This document shows positions 10,680-21,476 of a DNA stretch of 64,000 bases, in pieces. The notes below the pieces were generated by a model. The model saw only the letters and a list, made by a program, of their open reading frames with translations. It had not been told where the DNA came from and searched no databases. A program made the translations under genes and the position numbers. The stretch is from Kuschelorhynchus macadamiae (taxonomy: Eukaryota > Arthropoda > Insecta > Coleoptera > Curculionidae). The stretch is taken from the NCBI GenBank assembly GCA_030620095.1, contig JAUTXW010001600.1, positions 2,314,501 through 2,378,500 of the forward strand, read 5' to 3'. The stretch's first letter is position 1, and each line of letters starts with the position of its first letter.

Positions 10680-11240
10680 GTCTTTATATACAAAAAATAA
10701 AAGAAGTTTGACATGTTTCATCGTTTTTGGAATATTTTTCTCGTTTTTAAGTAACTGCCTCATTCTTTTTAGGTTACCCTGTATTCTGGACAAAAAAAAT
10801 ATTTAATATGATTTTTTTTACATTTTCACACCCTATAAAACTAACGAAGATCTACGCCCATGATACCAGTAGTCTAATCTCGACGACACTCTTACCTACC
10901 TTGTGGAAAAAACTTGTTTTTTTACCGTGTATGCACCAATATCCAACAGGAAGAATTAAACCACCTATTTATGCATAAGATATCCTTTTATTCTATTCAT
11001 ATTTATATAATAATATTATTTAGCATACAAAAATTAAAAGACGTATGATATGTTTCATCGTTTTTGGAATATTTATTTTCCTTTTCAAGGGGCTGCCTCA
11101 TCCTTTTTATATTACACTGTATTCTGGACAAAAAACTATTTAACAAGATTTTTTTACATTTTCTCACCCTATAAAATTAACGAAGATCTACGCCCATGAT
11201 ACCTGTAGTTACTTACCTACCTTGTAGAAAATCTTTCATT
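10680..11240 (+). repeat. Tandem duplication of a ~350-bp block
   Basis: The block at 10690-10880 contains GACATGTTTCATCGTTTTTG, GTATTCTGGACAAAAAA and AACGAAGATCTACGCCCATG, and it recurs at 11037-11215. The spacer between the two copies (10908-11030) is itself the second copy of 9590-9722. A fainter third copy starts near 10565. Together these read as a locally amplified noncoding array. Confidence 0.75.
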
Positions 11241-11249
11241 CCCTATTTG

Positions 11250-12715
11250 CTGTACTATTTAAAAAAAAGTATTTATTGTAATCTGTATGAAAACTTCATG
11301 TGGAATAAATCACACTAAATAAATAAAATTCAAAGTCAAATTATTGTATTCTGTAAAAAAATACTTTTTACAGAATTTAAAAAACAGAACCTCGATGGTT
11401 CTGGAGGACTTCGCTTAACACGGTTTAACTGATTGCCTTGATTGAGGCGTCAAAATCTAAATGCTTTTAAATCGAAATAAAATTGATGCAATAATTCTAT
11501 TTAACTTCTAAATAATAACTTAATTTTATCAAATTTTGCACACAAATTAAACGAAATGACAAATATACCTAATAGTTACTTTTAGTTAAGCTTAATCAGG
11601 AAGAAATAATAGCTAAAATTTTTAAGTCTACACTATCTACAAGAAAATAAATAGAGTTATTGAACTATAACTACACCGTATGCCGTATACAAATATTTAC
11701 CTTATGTATTTCTTTCTTCAAAATAAATTATATCAACATTTTGTCTCTTTTCATATGAGGTGATTATTTTTTCTTTTCAGAACCAAAATATCTAGACATT
11801 TGAACATCAATACCTTCGAACGTTCATATTAAAACTTTATAAAATGTATGCGAAATGATCCAAATTTACATTGCTTGTCGATCGATGCCTCTTTTTACCG
11901 CTCATCACAGCATTTGAGGGAATTATTTATGATTTCCTTATCTATTTACCCCTTTGAAAAGCTTAACTTGTCAATATACGTAGCAACGTGACATTCACGT
12001 GACAGTAAACTAAAGCCGAGGTATTTCAGGGCATATTATTTTTTTTTCTAGTTAGATTTTTAGCTATTTGGGTACATTTTGGAATCAAACCGAAAATTTG
12101 AAAGTTGTAGAATAAGAATTGGGGTTTTCAAATTTGTTTCGTTTTTGCTAAAAAGTATAAACCGCCGGTTTTTTGGAGGGACCTTAAGACACTGATGTTA
12201 TATTAAAAAAATACCCCAGACCTTTAAAGGGTTCGATTGGTTTATATTAAAATTTATGAGGAAAAATAACGAAATGGCAAAAAATTTAATGGTTTGCACG
12301 TAAGTAGTTTTTCTACTAATGCATTTAGCTGCCAACTGAATCGCAGCTTTGTACCTTTTCACCTCCTCATTAATCTTATCTTATGGCACTAATTGTTAGA
12401 GAACGGCAGCAAATTAATCTAAAAATCTAAAAAAAAAAATAATTTTCATTAAAGAACCTGCCATAAATGTTGTTTACTTACGCTTTTTTAAATATATTGT
12501 TCCGGATTGGCCGGTACACAAAGAGTCTTTAGGCAGATTATATTTATTCCTATTGTTAGAGAATATATGAGAAGATTGTATGAAGTTGTTTAGAGATAAA
12601 TCCGCTCTAATATAATAACTGGTATTTAATTTAGTAATAAATTCATTAAGATAAATTAGTTTAGTGTTCCTATGTAATATAATATTAACAGCTTACTTTG
12701 GAGTGATTGTAATTT
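11250..12715. other. Intergenic, no recognised feature
   Basis: AT-rich sequence with no recognisable coding or repeat structure. Confidence 0.4.
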
Positions 12716-12727
12716 ATTTGTTTGCTT

Positions 12728-13735
12728 GCAGTGGTGAGTGCTGCACGTGGGGGAAGCGTACGTTAAAATTGGTCTGATATATGATTTGTAAATAGTGGTT
12801 TTTATTCTGGAACTTAGTTTACTTTTGGGTTGAAGCAGGGGATATAATATAGATATTATGCCTCTTGCTTTCTTTATGTTATTGTTAGTATTAGCCGATC
12901 AACTCAATTTTCTGTCAAATGTTACCCCCAGACACTTTGCTTTTTTTGTCCATTCAACTTGGACATTTATATTTGGATTTTTCTGATGTTTTCAGGCCTA
13001 TTGTATTGTGATAATAATACCGCTTCAGTTTTATTAGGGTTGAGGCTCAGTTTCCAGAAATTCATCCATGGTCGGATGACATTTATATGTTTTTGAGGTC
13101 TATTTAAAGTTAATAATTAACCCGTTGATAATTAAATAATTATATATTAACCCGTTGATAATTAAATAAATATAATTATTATAAATATAATTAATATTAT
13201 ATTAGTTAATAATTAAACCGTAAATCTAGAAAGATTGCATCCCTTTGTTTTTCGTGTTAAATGCCTAAGCAATATCAGAAACCAACCTTGTTGTTTGATT
13301 CACGGTACTTGTTGAGCTTCTGAAGCCGAATTGTTCAAGAATCAATTTTTCGACTATTTTACCTAAGTGAGATGATTGGCCTATAGCTTATTAGTAAGAT
13401 TAGGTGGTTCGCCTTTCCTTTTTATTAGAATAATTCTGGCTTTTTCCAGAAATTTGTTATGTAGCCTACCTCTAGGATTTTATTTACAATATATACAATT
13501 GATGAAATTATGTTAGGAGGAACTTTTTTAATTGCCATATTTGTAATGGATTCTATGTCTGGCGATTTTTTATGTTTAAATTATTAATAATTTTGTAGAT
13601 TTGTACAGTGTTTGCTAGGGGGGGAGGGGGATACGAATAGGGGTGTTGTTATATATGTATATAGCTCTATTTATTTGCTGTTCTTGTGCTATATTTGTGG
13701 TTTAACCCTCGTAGAACCGTTCATACAGGGCAGAC
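12728..13735 (-). pseudogene. Jockey/CR1-like LINE reverse transcriptase relic (antisense)
   Basis: Read on the minus strand, 13735-13215 gives the fingers region in shifting frames: HKKSPDIDSITNMAIKKVP, WKKPEL, then EKLILEQFGFRSS. From 13095 to 12728 it gives the region after the catalytic loop: WKLSLNPNKTEAVLLSQYN, CLGVTFDRKLS, KTTIYKSYIRPILTYASPT. The central palm, including the FADD box, is missing. In its place is an AT-rich stretch (13100-13210) with a short tandem word, CCCGTTGATAATTAAATAA, present twice. Multiple stops and frameshifts. Whether it is the same family as 385-2090 cannot be settled by eye. Confidence 0.8.
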
Positions 13736-13739
13736 GTGA

Positions 13740-15680
13740 ATAGTTCTACCTTTATTTCAGGGTTTGAAATAGTGGAATTATTTTGCAAATTTCGAATTTC
13801 ATAATTGGTATTTGTAATAGTGGGCTCTTTATTAGATTGGATGCTAAATTATACAATAAAAAATGGTAATACCTAACAATCGTAACTAACCTTAAACTTG
13901 TGTGGCCTCGCGGCGTGATGGAATGACCTAGAAAACTCTAGAATAATCTAAATACTACAGGGAGAAAAGAATTAAACCTATCAGAACCATCGAGACCGAT
14001 TTTTGACATTATCATAGTCGTTACATGTATAAAAATCAAGGTAAGTCTACTTCCTTAAAATAACAAATAATAAATAAATTTACCTAAAACTTAACAAATC
14101 TATAACTAGGGCTAAATTCGCAACAATATCATCTTGTAAGATTTTTTATCTAATCTACGCTCTTTCAGAATCTTTGTTTATATCGAAAACTTGAACCGTT
14201 TGGCCACCAGGGGGCTTTCAATGGACGGTTTAAAACAAAAAAAAAAATACATCAAAAACTCCGATATTTCCCATTTTTAATAGGATTCATCGGATCTTAA
14301 AAAGAAATGATTCCAAAAAATGTCCAACCAATATATTAATTTCTCTCCTCGTAAAAGCACTATTAAAATATCTACAATACAAATAAACTATTTAAAAACA
14401 CTTTCGTTACGTGTCAAAAGAAGTGCATATTTTATTCCCAATAAGATGAGATTTTGCTATAGAAAATAGAGTAGCAAAAATATTACCTAGGCTTCTTTAT
14501 ACTTAATTTCTTGATAAATCCTGTCTTTAACATAGCTAAACTCTTAAAATCTTCCCTAATATATCTTAAGTTGGAAACTTAACCCCATCGATAATCTATA
14601 AAGTTTGTTTCTGAAAGTTTTGCGTGAAACGGAAAGTTCTCGTTAAGATAAAGGGAACCGGCAGTTTTATATATGTAAATTATCTTATAAACGTGATGAG
14701 CTGAAACTGGAAACTGTATCGATTTTTAGCGAGTTTTCGCGAAAAAGAATATTTCTCAATCTTACAACATGAAAACTCCATTGTTATAGAGATTGTTGCT
14801 ATTTAAATGGAGGGGACCGCGAATTGATGTTGGTGCGTAAAACGATGAACCTGGTCCGCTATCTAGATTAGAACTATAGTCCAACGCAAAATTTACGCAC
14901 ATTCATAAAATACTTTAAAAACTGTCTTAGACGAACTAGCAAAGAATTTCCCATATCCAACTTTTTAATAAAATTTACAATTTGTTATTAATCTCTTATT
15001 TAAAATAGTGGCATTTTTGTTTCTAAAATTAGTGGGGGCCAAATTTTAGGTGGACCATAACCCAATATATGAATAAATGCCATAAAATCAATCTACATTT
15101 TTTAATGTAATAAAATGCGAAAATGTTTTTATTTAGTTTAGTGTTAGTGTAGTTAACATAGCATGTAATTTAGTAGGTGGAGGGTGTCTGCTTTATATTT
15201 TAAACCGTACCTAGAGATAAATAGATTAGATAGATTAAAAAACTACAAGCAAAAGACGATCGGACAGTTAACCAATGAGCATAAACGTTATTTTAAATGA
15301 GATACACGGTATTGTTTGAATACATGGGTCTCTTGTTGTTGATTAAAAATATACCTTTATCTTAAATTAAATCGACAAAATTGACAAAAACAATTATTAT
15401 TTAATTCGCGATTATTTCAAAAACGGTTAGAGATATGTAATATGACGAAAAAAATTTCAAATGAAGCATATAATTGAAATTAATTATAAGATACAGAGTT
15501 TCATTTTAAATAAGGAAACTGACCTCACTTCCAAATGTGACAATATTTTGCTCGAATAATTTATTTGTAATTATATTGCCCTTAAAAACCTCGAAAACCA
15601 CGTAAAACTTGATATTTTTAGATTACTTCCTTGGTTAATTATATTTCATGCACCAAATTTTGACGCAATATGTTAAAGTG
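13740..15680. other. Intergenic, no recognised feature
   Basis: No convincing coding, RNA or repeat feature. The left terminal repeat of the DD41D relic that follows should lie near 15.3-15.7 kb but is too decayed to delimit. Confidence 0.4.
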
Positions 15681-15859
15681 TTTGAAAGCTACCGCGGAAA
15701 ATGTCTCGGAGAAAAATATTCAAATTGGGGCCTTTTTATTAATGCTCACTATGCATCCCAGCAATATATTAAAAAAAATAAAAAATATTAAAAACCTATT
15801 TGAAGAATCAAAATACAAGAGTTCTAACCACACTACACCACAACTTGTTACGTTCTGGA

Positions 15860-15907
15860 CGCGCGTTTCGCTAACCAAGTTAGCATCATCAAAAGATGTT
15901 ATAAACT
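15860..15907 (-). ncRNA. Hammerhead motif, core mutated (PLE-1)
   Basis: The minus strand reads TTTGATGA, T, GCTAAC TTG GTTAGC, GAAAC GCGCGTC. Stems II and III match the intact copy at 4478. The invariant first C of CTGATGA is T here, so activity is unlikely. Confidence 0.75.
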
Positions 15908-15959
15908 AAAGTAACTTATCCTAACCGAGACTATTTATAGGTAAATGTGGTCACACTTG

Positions 15960-16395
15960 GTTGTACCAGACTGCAACGTTGTCAAGTAAACAATAGAGGG
16001 TACTATAGAGAATAGGCCCTCTGTCCTTATTTAGTGCTTTCTTACCACATTTAACTATTTCTATACTCTCAAATGCATCCAATAATTTATTATTAGATAC
16101 ATTTTTAATCAACTTAAGATTATTTATTCCTATTTGGTGTTTGTTTTCCAAAGCATGTTGACGCTTGACTTTTCTGTTCTTCCGTATCTTAAATGTGCCA
16201 TGTGTTCTTTAAAATTGATATCTATGGAGCGTTTAGTTTGCCCAACATATTTTAGATCGCAGTCATTAAAGCTAATTTCATAAATGCCACTCCTCTCCTT
16301 CAAGTCGACTGTGTCTTTAGGGTTTCCAAAAAGATTTTTCAAACTGTTCTCCGTTTTGTAGGCACAGTAGAACAGTTTGAAAAATCTGTGACAGA
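15960..16395 (-). pseudogene. PLE-1 GIY-YIG endonuclease region (relic)
   Basis: The minus-strand frame reads TENSLKNLFGNPKDTVDL and then ERSGIYEISFNDCDLKYVGQ. The paired GIY and YVG tripeptides mark the GIY-YIG nuclease that Penelope-like elements use to nick target DNA. TKRSI and a glutamate-histidine (KEHMAHLRYG) follow. After a frameshift near 16140 the frame continues QIGINNLKLIKNVSNNKLLD and IEIVKCGKKALNKDRGP to the end of the ORF near 15955. It parallels the better delimited copy at 29400-29795 but keeps the KEH residues that copy has lost. No reverse transcriptase is attached. Confidence 0.85.
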
Positions 16396-16469
16396 CAACG
16401 GTGCAGTCGGGTGCAACCAAGTGCGACCACATTTACCTATAAATAGTCTCGGTTAGGATAAGTTACTTT

Positions 16470-16530
16470 AGTTTATATCATCTACTGATTATGCTAACTT
16501 GGTTAGCGAAACGCGCGTCCAGAACGTAAC
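16470..16530 (+). ncRNA. Hammerhead motif, core mutated (PLE-1)
   Basis: It reads CTGATTA, T, GCTAAC TTG GTTAGC, GAAAC GCGCGTC CAG. Stem II and stem III are perfect, but the conserved G of CTGATGA is T. Inactivation by this one change is expected from known hammerhead requirements. Confidence 0.75.
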
Positions 16531-16534
16531 GAGT

Positions 16535-17253
16535 TGTATAATAATTTAAATGCTCAATGTGTACCCCATTATTCTCGAAGCAAAATTGGTATCCTCTTTG
16601 CAGCCTTTGCAAACTTGCAACTGTAATTTCATTTTCTTGATTAAGTCTATTAATTTCGTTCACAATTTTTTCCATAATTTCATCAATATTTCGTTTCTAC
16701 TTTGGTATGCCACGTTCTTGAGATGCTCCCAAAGAAAGGAATCCAAAAGTGAAGGATCAGGGCTACTGGCTGGCCAAGCGATGGTTCCATTTCTTCCAAT
16801 CCATTCATTATGGTCTCTAACATCACGCGTGGCATGTGGAGGAGCTCCGTCTTGTTGCCAAATTAAATTCCAATATTCTTTCAAGGGCAATTCTTCCAAA
16901 AGGTTTTCAATTTGATTTTGAAGGAAATTGTGATATCGTGGATCACATAGTGACTCATTATAAAATATTGGACCCAAATTTCTATTATTTCTAACAACAC
17001 ACCAAACATTAATGAAGCTTCTCCCTTGAAATTTAATGGTTTGAAATATTCTTGGATTTTCTACAGCCCAGTGATGCGTATTGTGTCGATTAAATATTTC
17101 TGAGGAGGTAAATTTGGCCTCGTCTGTCTAAACAATTTCTTTAAACAAATCAGGGTCGTTTTGTTATTGCCGTATTGTTATTTCAGACACAAATTTAATG
17201 CGACTTTCTTTCTGTGCAGCTGTTAAATGCTGAAGTGGAAGTATGTAAAAAGG
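16535..17253 (-). pseudogene. DD41D mariner-group transposase relic (catalytic part)
   Basis: Minus-strand frames parallel the intact transposase at 27765-28799. They read PLQHLTAAQKESRIKFVSE (17232-17170), then DPDLFKEIV*TDEAKFTSSE (first D, with Trp turned to stop). HHWAVENPRIF and NVWCVVRNNRNLGPIF follow, then LIWQQDGAPPHATRDV (second D), NEWIGRNGTIAWPASSPDPS LLD (third D) and LQRGY at the C-end. A block of residues between ATRDV and RDHNEWIG is deleted relative to the intact copy, and SPDL has become SPDP. Expression of an active enzyme is excluded. Confidence 0.85.
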
Positions 17254-18298
17254 CCAGAGCGCTCTTGTAAAGAATTTCACCCAAGGAATTTGACAAATTT
17301 AAAATATACATTTGAAAGATTACCTCTTTTTAATAATTCCTATACACACAAATTTATGGGTGATCTACTTTTTAAAATTATATCCAAAAAAACTAAGGTT
17401 TTGAAAGTTTGCACTGAACTTGTTTTTCGCGTATCGCTAAAACATATTTTTCACAATCTTAATTTATGAACTACGTGAAAGATTGATTAAATTATAATGA
17501 ATGCTCTATAACACAAAAATGATTATTTCTAACTAAAAGTTACAATTGTTATTATATTAGACTTTATGAAACGTTTTTCAACATAATTAAAATTGTTAAA
17601 TAAAGAGAGAGCGGGAGTGTCGCCCGTTGGATGGAAATCCAGTGTGCTGGGGATGCTACGTTGCCAAGTTTATTTTATGTATGACCTATATAAATTATAT
17701 AAGAAAAACCAAATGCATGTGTAGGCTGTGGATCGGTACCAGCAGGAGCGCGAAGGCACTAGGTGGATTGGTACCGGGTTGTTAGCACTAGGTTAGGCGC
17801 CGTAGGCATCATCGTTAAAGCCCTAAAAGGCGAACAACAGCGCAGGACATCACTGGCGAAACATCAACTAACTTTCAACAAGTGATGCACCCCCCTGTTG
17901 ATTAGTGTAGACCACACTAGGTAGATTGGTACCGGGTTAGCACAAGGTTAGGCGCCGTAGGCATCATCATTATAGCCCTAATATAAAAAGCGAACGACAG
18001 CGAAGTGCATCACTAGGGAAATTCTAACATTCGGCATCGTCACAGGGGGGCCAAATGCGTTACTGCTGGGAGAAAAACATGAAAAATTTAAGCGCCATAC
18101 AATAATGTAAGTTTGGCAACGATGTAAGATAGCCTCCCTTCAAATTGTCATATCAAGGAATATTTGGTTTTTTTTTAATAGAAAAAGTGGTTCATCCATT
18201 TCTTTTATTTTCTTAAAACAGTTAAATGCAGGTTAACTTTCTATTTTATATTCAAAAATTATCAAATTCCCTGGGTTCAATTGTTTACAAGACCCGGT
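17254..18298. other. ~1-kb insertion in the DD41D relic, with GC-richer tandem duplication
   Basis: Compared with the intact element, sequence resumes at GAGTTTATAAATTTG (18299), so about 1,045 bases are inserted. The core, 17750-18025, holds two copies about 160 bases apart of a GC-richer unit with GATTGGTACCGGGTT, AGGTTAGGCGCCGTAGG and CATCACT words. No open frame, ends or known family are recognisable. The contrast in base composition with the AT-rich surroundings is obvious by eye. Confidence 0.6.
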
Positions 18299-18833
18299 CA
18301 GAGTTTATAAATTTGTAAAATTCTGTGAACGGTTCCCTGGCTAACCCTTCGACGTAGAGGTTTTTAATTTAAATTTTTTTAAATAGTTCTGTCTCGATAT
18401 TCTTTTCGTCCTGAGTTTTTTTTTGTAATGTAATTATTTAGTTTCTTCAGATAGGTTTTTAATCCTCATAATTGTTTTCACGGATATATTTCTATAAAAA
18501 TTGGCAATCTTAATTTTTTCATTTAACGAATATCTCATTACAGCAAATTAATATAATATCTATTAATACGTCAAAATTACAGTGATTTTGAAGTAAAGGA
18601 TAAATAGGTAGCAAAATAATTTTCGTTTTTTTTTTGTTTGACTGGTGTCATAAAATAGCGAACATCCTTGGCGTAAGTCTTTTGTTTCGCATTCAATTGT
18701 TTTTTTGTTACGTTTTTCGAATTCTCCGAGTTAAACTACATCGATTGGCTATTTGAATTTCTTGAGAAATAAGCGGGAAGTCAAAAAAAATCCGTTTTTC
18801 CTCCTCAATGGAAAACACTGTACGTATGTACAA
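18299..18833 (-). repeat. Right terminal inverted repeat and N-terminal coding remnant of the DD41D relic
   Basis: The minus strand carries decayed matches to the gene start of the intact element: the IKNLFEE-equivalent AAAACCTATCTGAAGAAAC, the ATATATCCGTGAAAACAATT stretch, and the initiator region near 18530. Upstream sequence runs to the terminus at 18833, including ATCGATTGGCTATTTGAATT, identical to part of the right arm near 29162. There are many indels. Confidence 0.75.
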
Positions 18834-18839
18834 AAAAAC

Positions 18840-20620
18840 ATCATAGGGTTGAATTGGGAACCTCCTGCCTTTTTCAATTCGGTTAAAAATAATATCAAGA
18901 AAAATCTTCAGAAAAGCACGATTACAGTTATAATGAACTTGATTAAATACTTTTAAAATATAATTATGTTAAAATTTATCAAGATACCTAATCTCTTGCT
19001 TATTAGCCCACTCGGCAGGAGATCTTTTTAACGAGCTCATCAACAATTTGTCTAAAGAAGCAATTTCTTAATTCTTTCGGAACATAAGTACTCCGTTTTA
19101 ACAAAATATTTGTCGTATTTTTTTGTTTGTTTGTCCTAATCCTGAACTTCAGACCCTAATACTAACAGATACACCCAATTCCGTCAACCTGCTAATTAAA
19201 AGGACTTTATTTTAGCAGAAACAAAGAGGCTTTCCGACAAATTGCCCTTTCTAGAAAACAGAATATGCACTATAGAACGAGTAAGCTTTTGTTAACGGTT
19301 AATAGTTAATTAAATATCTCGTAAATTGTGCTAGATTAATTAATTAAATCACAGAAATAGTTTAAAATATTTTATTAAGAAATAAACTAATTTTTTTTGA
19401 GATATTTTAAAATATTACATTAAGAAATATCTTCCTATTAATATAATATTAGTAATATCTACGTAGATTTTTTTACTTCCCTCGCAAAAGTAATCGTGAA
19501 AAAACCACTCCCAGATTTTTACAGATCTTTAGATTCCTAAATGCTAAAAAAACATGTTTTTCAATTCCGTTGCTCTGTCTGTCGGTCTGTCTGTCTGTTC
19601 GCGATATAGCTAAAAACTACTACTTACCCGATTGACTTCCAATTTTGGTCAAAAATTAAGGGTCGTATGGAAATTACTTGCTAACATTTTGTTAAGAATC
19701 CAATATGATAAAACTAAATGATGGCTTAGTGAAATGTTACGTCATTTTTAGATAAGATATTTATTAATTTAACAAATCGCCCGGATTTTGATGATAGTGA
19801 CCCGAATACGAAACGTTGAGTTTAAGATGCCATCTTGTAGAGAAAAAAAGTGGCAATAAAAATCTAAAATTTAGATTTAAATACCTGAAAATATGAATAA
19901 TTGAAATAAAGCCAGGAAAAATAACAACGAAACATCGTATTTACTCGAATATCTCCCAAGCGGTTTGAAATTCTATCAATTTAGAAACTGCATATAGCAT
20001 CAAATTGAGCAACTTCACCTTAATTTAGCCAACTTCGTATCTTATGCATGTACTCGAGTTTGCAGCACCCTGTATGACGGTCGCCTTTTTAAATTCTACA
20101 GGAAAATACTAAATCGCAGTTTATAATTATTTAGACCTATCTTCTAGGATTATTTTGGCTTTGTTTTATTACTCTATCTCTGTTTTGAAAAGAGATACTT
20201 TGATTAAGGTAAACCACTGTATTTTTACCATTTTATCTATTCTCACAAGTTTTGAAATAAATCTAGTAGCCTTGGAAAGTAAAACATATTTTTATTCAAT
20301 AAAGTTTGGTAAAACTGTCAGAAGGAAGTGCAAGCCGTTTTGCTACAATTCAAACCGTTTAGATTTTGTAGCTAGTTAAATTTCAAACGTCAATATTTCG
20401 AAAACAATAATTGAATTGCCATAAAAAATATTGGAATTCTTTGTAGAATTCAAAAATGCATTAAAAAAGAGAGATTTCCATTTGAAACAAAAAACTTTAT
20501 AGACACTTCCGGTATAACTGGAAGTTTTCAGTATTTTAAAACAAAAGAGCATTCCGAGAAATCCCCAGATACCAATTTACATATTTTGATTCTAAGTACT
20601 TTTCTGCATAGTGCTAACCG
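18840..20620. other. Intergenic, mostly unannotated, with one repeat X copy
   Basis: Apart from repeat X at 19485-19700 I see no coding or element structure here. A short low-complexity open frame at 18753-18956 is not convincing. Confidence 0.4.
19485..19700 (-). repeat. Repeat X fragment, antisense
   Basis: The antisense words of repeat X are present: CGTGAAAAAACCACTCCCAG, AAACATGTTTTTCAATTCCG, GTCGGTCTGTCTGTCTGT, GCGATATAGCTAAAAACTAC. The same order is found on the plus strand at 31770-31910 and 50700-50830. Confidence 0.7.
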
Positions 20621-20628
20621 GCACGACG

Positions 20629-20667
20629 CACACTGGTCGAATTTAATAAAATCTTGGCATAAATAGA
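20629..20667 (+). repeat. Left terminal inverted repeat of the Transib element
   Basis: 39 bases starting CACACTGGTCG and ending GGCATAAATAGA. Identical to the reverse complement of the right end except for A versus C at position 20 of the repeat. The target duplication CGACG lies immediately outside. Confidence 0.95.
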
Positions 20668-21476
20668 ATTACGTGTTATGGTTTATTAAAAGTTTAAAAA
20701 ACTTACATAATTTATTTAAATTTATTCATTAAATTTAATTTTTTTCAAATTTAACAAAAAATCTATTATACAGGGTGATGAAAACGATAGTCAACTTTAG
20801 TAAAAAAAACAAATACATTTGCCAATTACCACATGGTAAATTAATTTAAATTCAAACCAAATATTAGGTGGTCTATGAATAAAGTCTGTACACTAGAAGC
20901 TATTACCTTGTACCATGACTATAAGTAAAAATAAATATCTTAATATTGATACCTATTATACTACAATAAAGTTTAAATAAAGTATGTATAAATAAACAAC
21001 ATGTTAAATGGATAACATGTTATATGAATTATTTTATTATTTAATTAATACTGGTGTATACCCGAGACAGAGCATACAAGCCCTACCCCTGACCAAATTT
21101 TTAAGTTGTAATTCATTTTTTAAAATTCTCTAGTTATGCCACTGTTGAAAGATGAGCTGGCTAGGTATAGGTAAACAGGTAAGTAGGAATACTATAATAG
21201 TCTAATAAAACAGAAATTTGACAGTTTTTATGTGCCTAATATTTGGTTTCAATTTAAAATAATTTACAATATCAAATTTCTGTTCTATAAGATCAAAGGT
21301 AAGTAGTATTTTCAGTATCAGTAAAACCATCAAATGTTTCCAATACAACTTTGTGCCAGTACTTTTACCTCCGGGTAAATTTATCTGGAGAATACTAACC
21401 ATAGATACAATAGTTTTTTCAACAATTATTTCCATGGTACTGGCCCTAAATTTGAATAAATTTTAGACTTATAGTA

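Larger units (their letters stand above)
15807..16534 (-). mobile_element. PLE-1 fragment inserted in the DD41D relic
   Basis: A Penelope-like fragment bounded by inverted PLE-1 ends. The minus-strand end runs 15807-15955 and the plus-strand end 16395-16534, with a minus-strand GIY-YIG endonuclease region between them. The phrase ACCTATAAATAGTCTCGG, which follows the stop codon in PLE-1, is present at both sides in opposite directions. It interrupts the transposon between AAAACCTATTTGAAGAA and ATAATTTAAATGCTCAATG, neighbours in the intact relative. No clear target duplication is visible. Confidence 0.8.
15690..18833 (-). mobile_element. Decayed DD41D mariner-group element, split by PLE-1 and a second insertion
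   Basis: This is a second, older copy of the element at 27052-29243. A sense-strand scrap of the N-terminal coding arm (IKNLFEE) ends at 15806. Transposase relic follows on the minus strand at 16535-17253, and the gene start and right terminal repeat are at 18299-18833. The right end reads GGAAAACACTGTACGTA, comparable to GGAACACCCTGTACATA at 29233-29249, so the TA-flanked terminus is preserved. A PLE-1 fragment (15807-16534) and about 1 kb of other sequence (17254-18298) interrupt it. The inward-facing coding scrap at the left end shows that this relic had the same long-inverted-repeat design as the intact copy. Confidence 0.8.

Noticed and set aside
15670..15909. 79-codon frame as a possible gene
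   Set aside because: Only IKNLFEE is recognisable (transposon arm); the rest of the frame runs into the antisense PLE-1 end.
20768..20800. TACAGGGTG word as a mariner-group end
   Set aside because: No partner end or inverted repeat found nearby; too short to support a feature.
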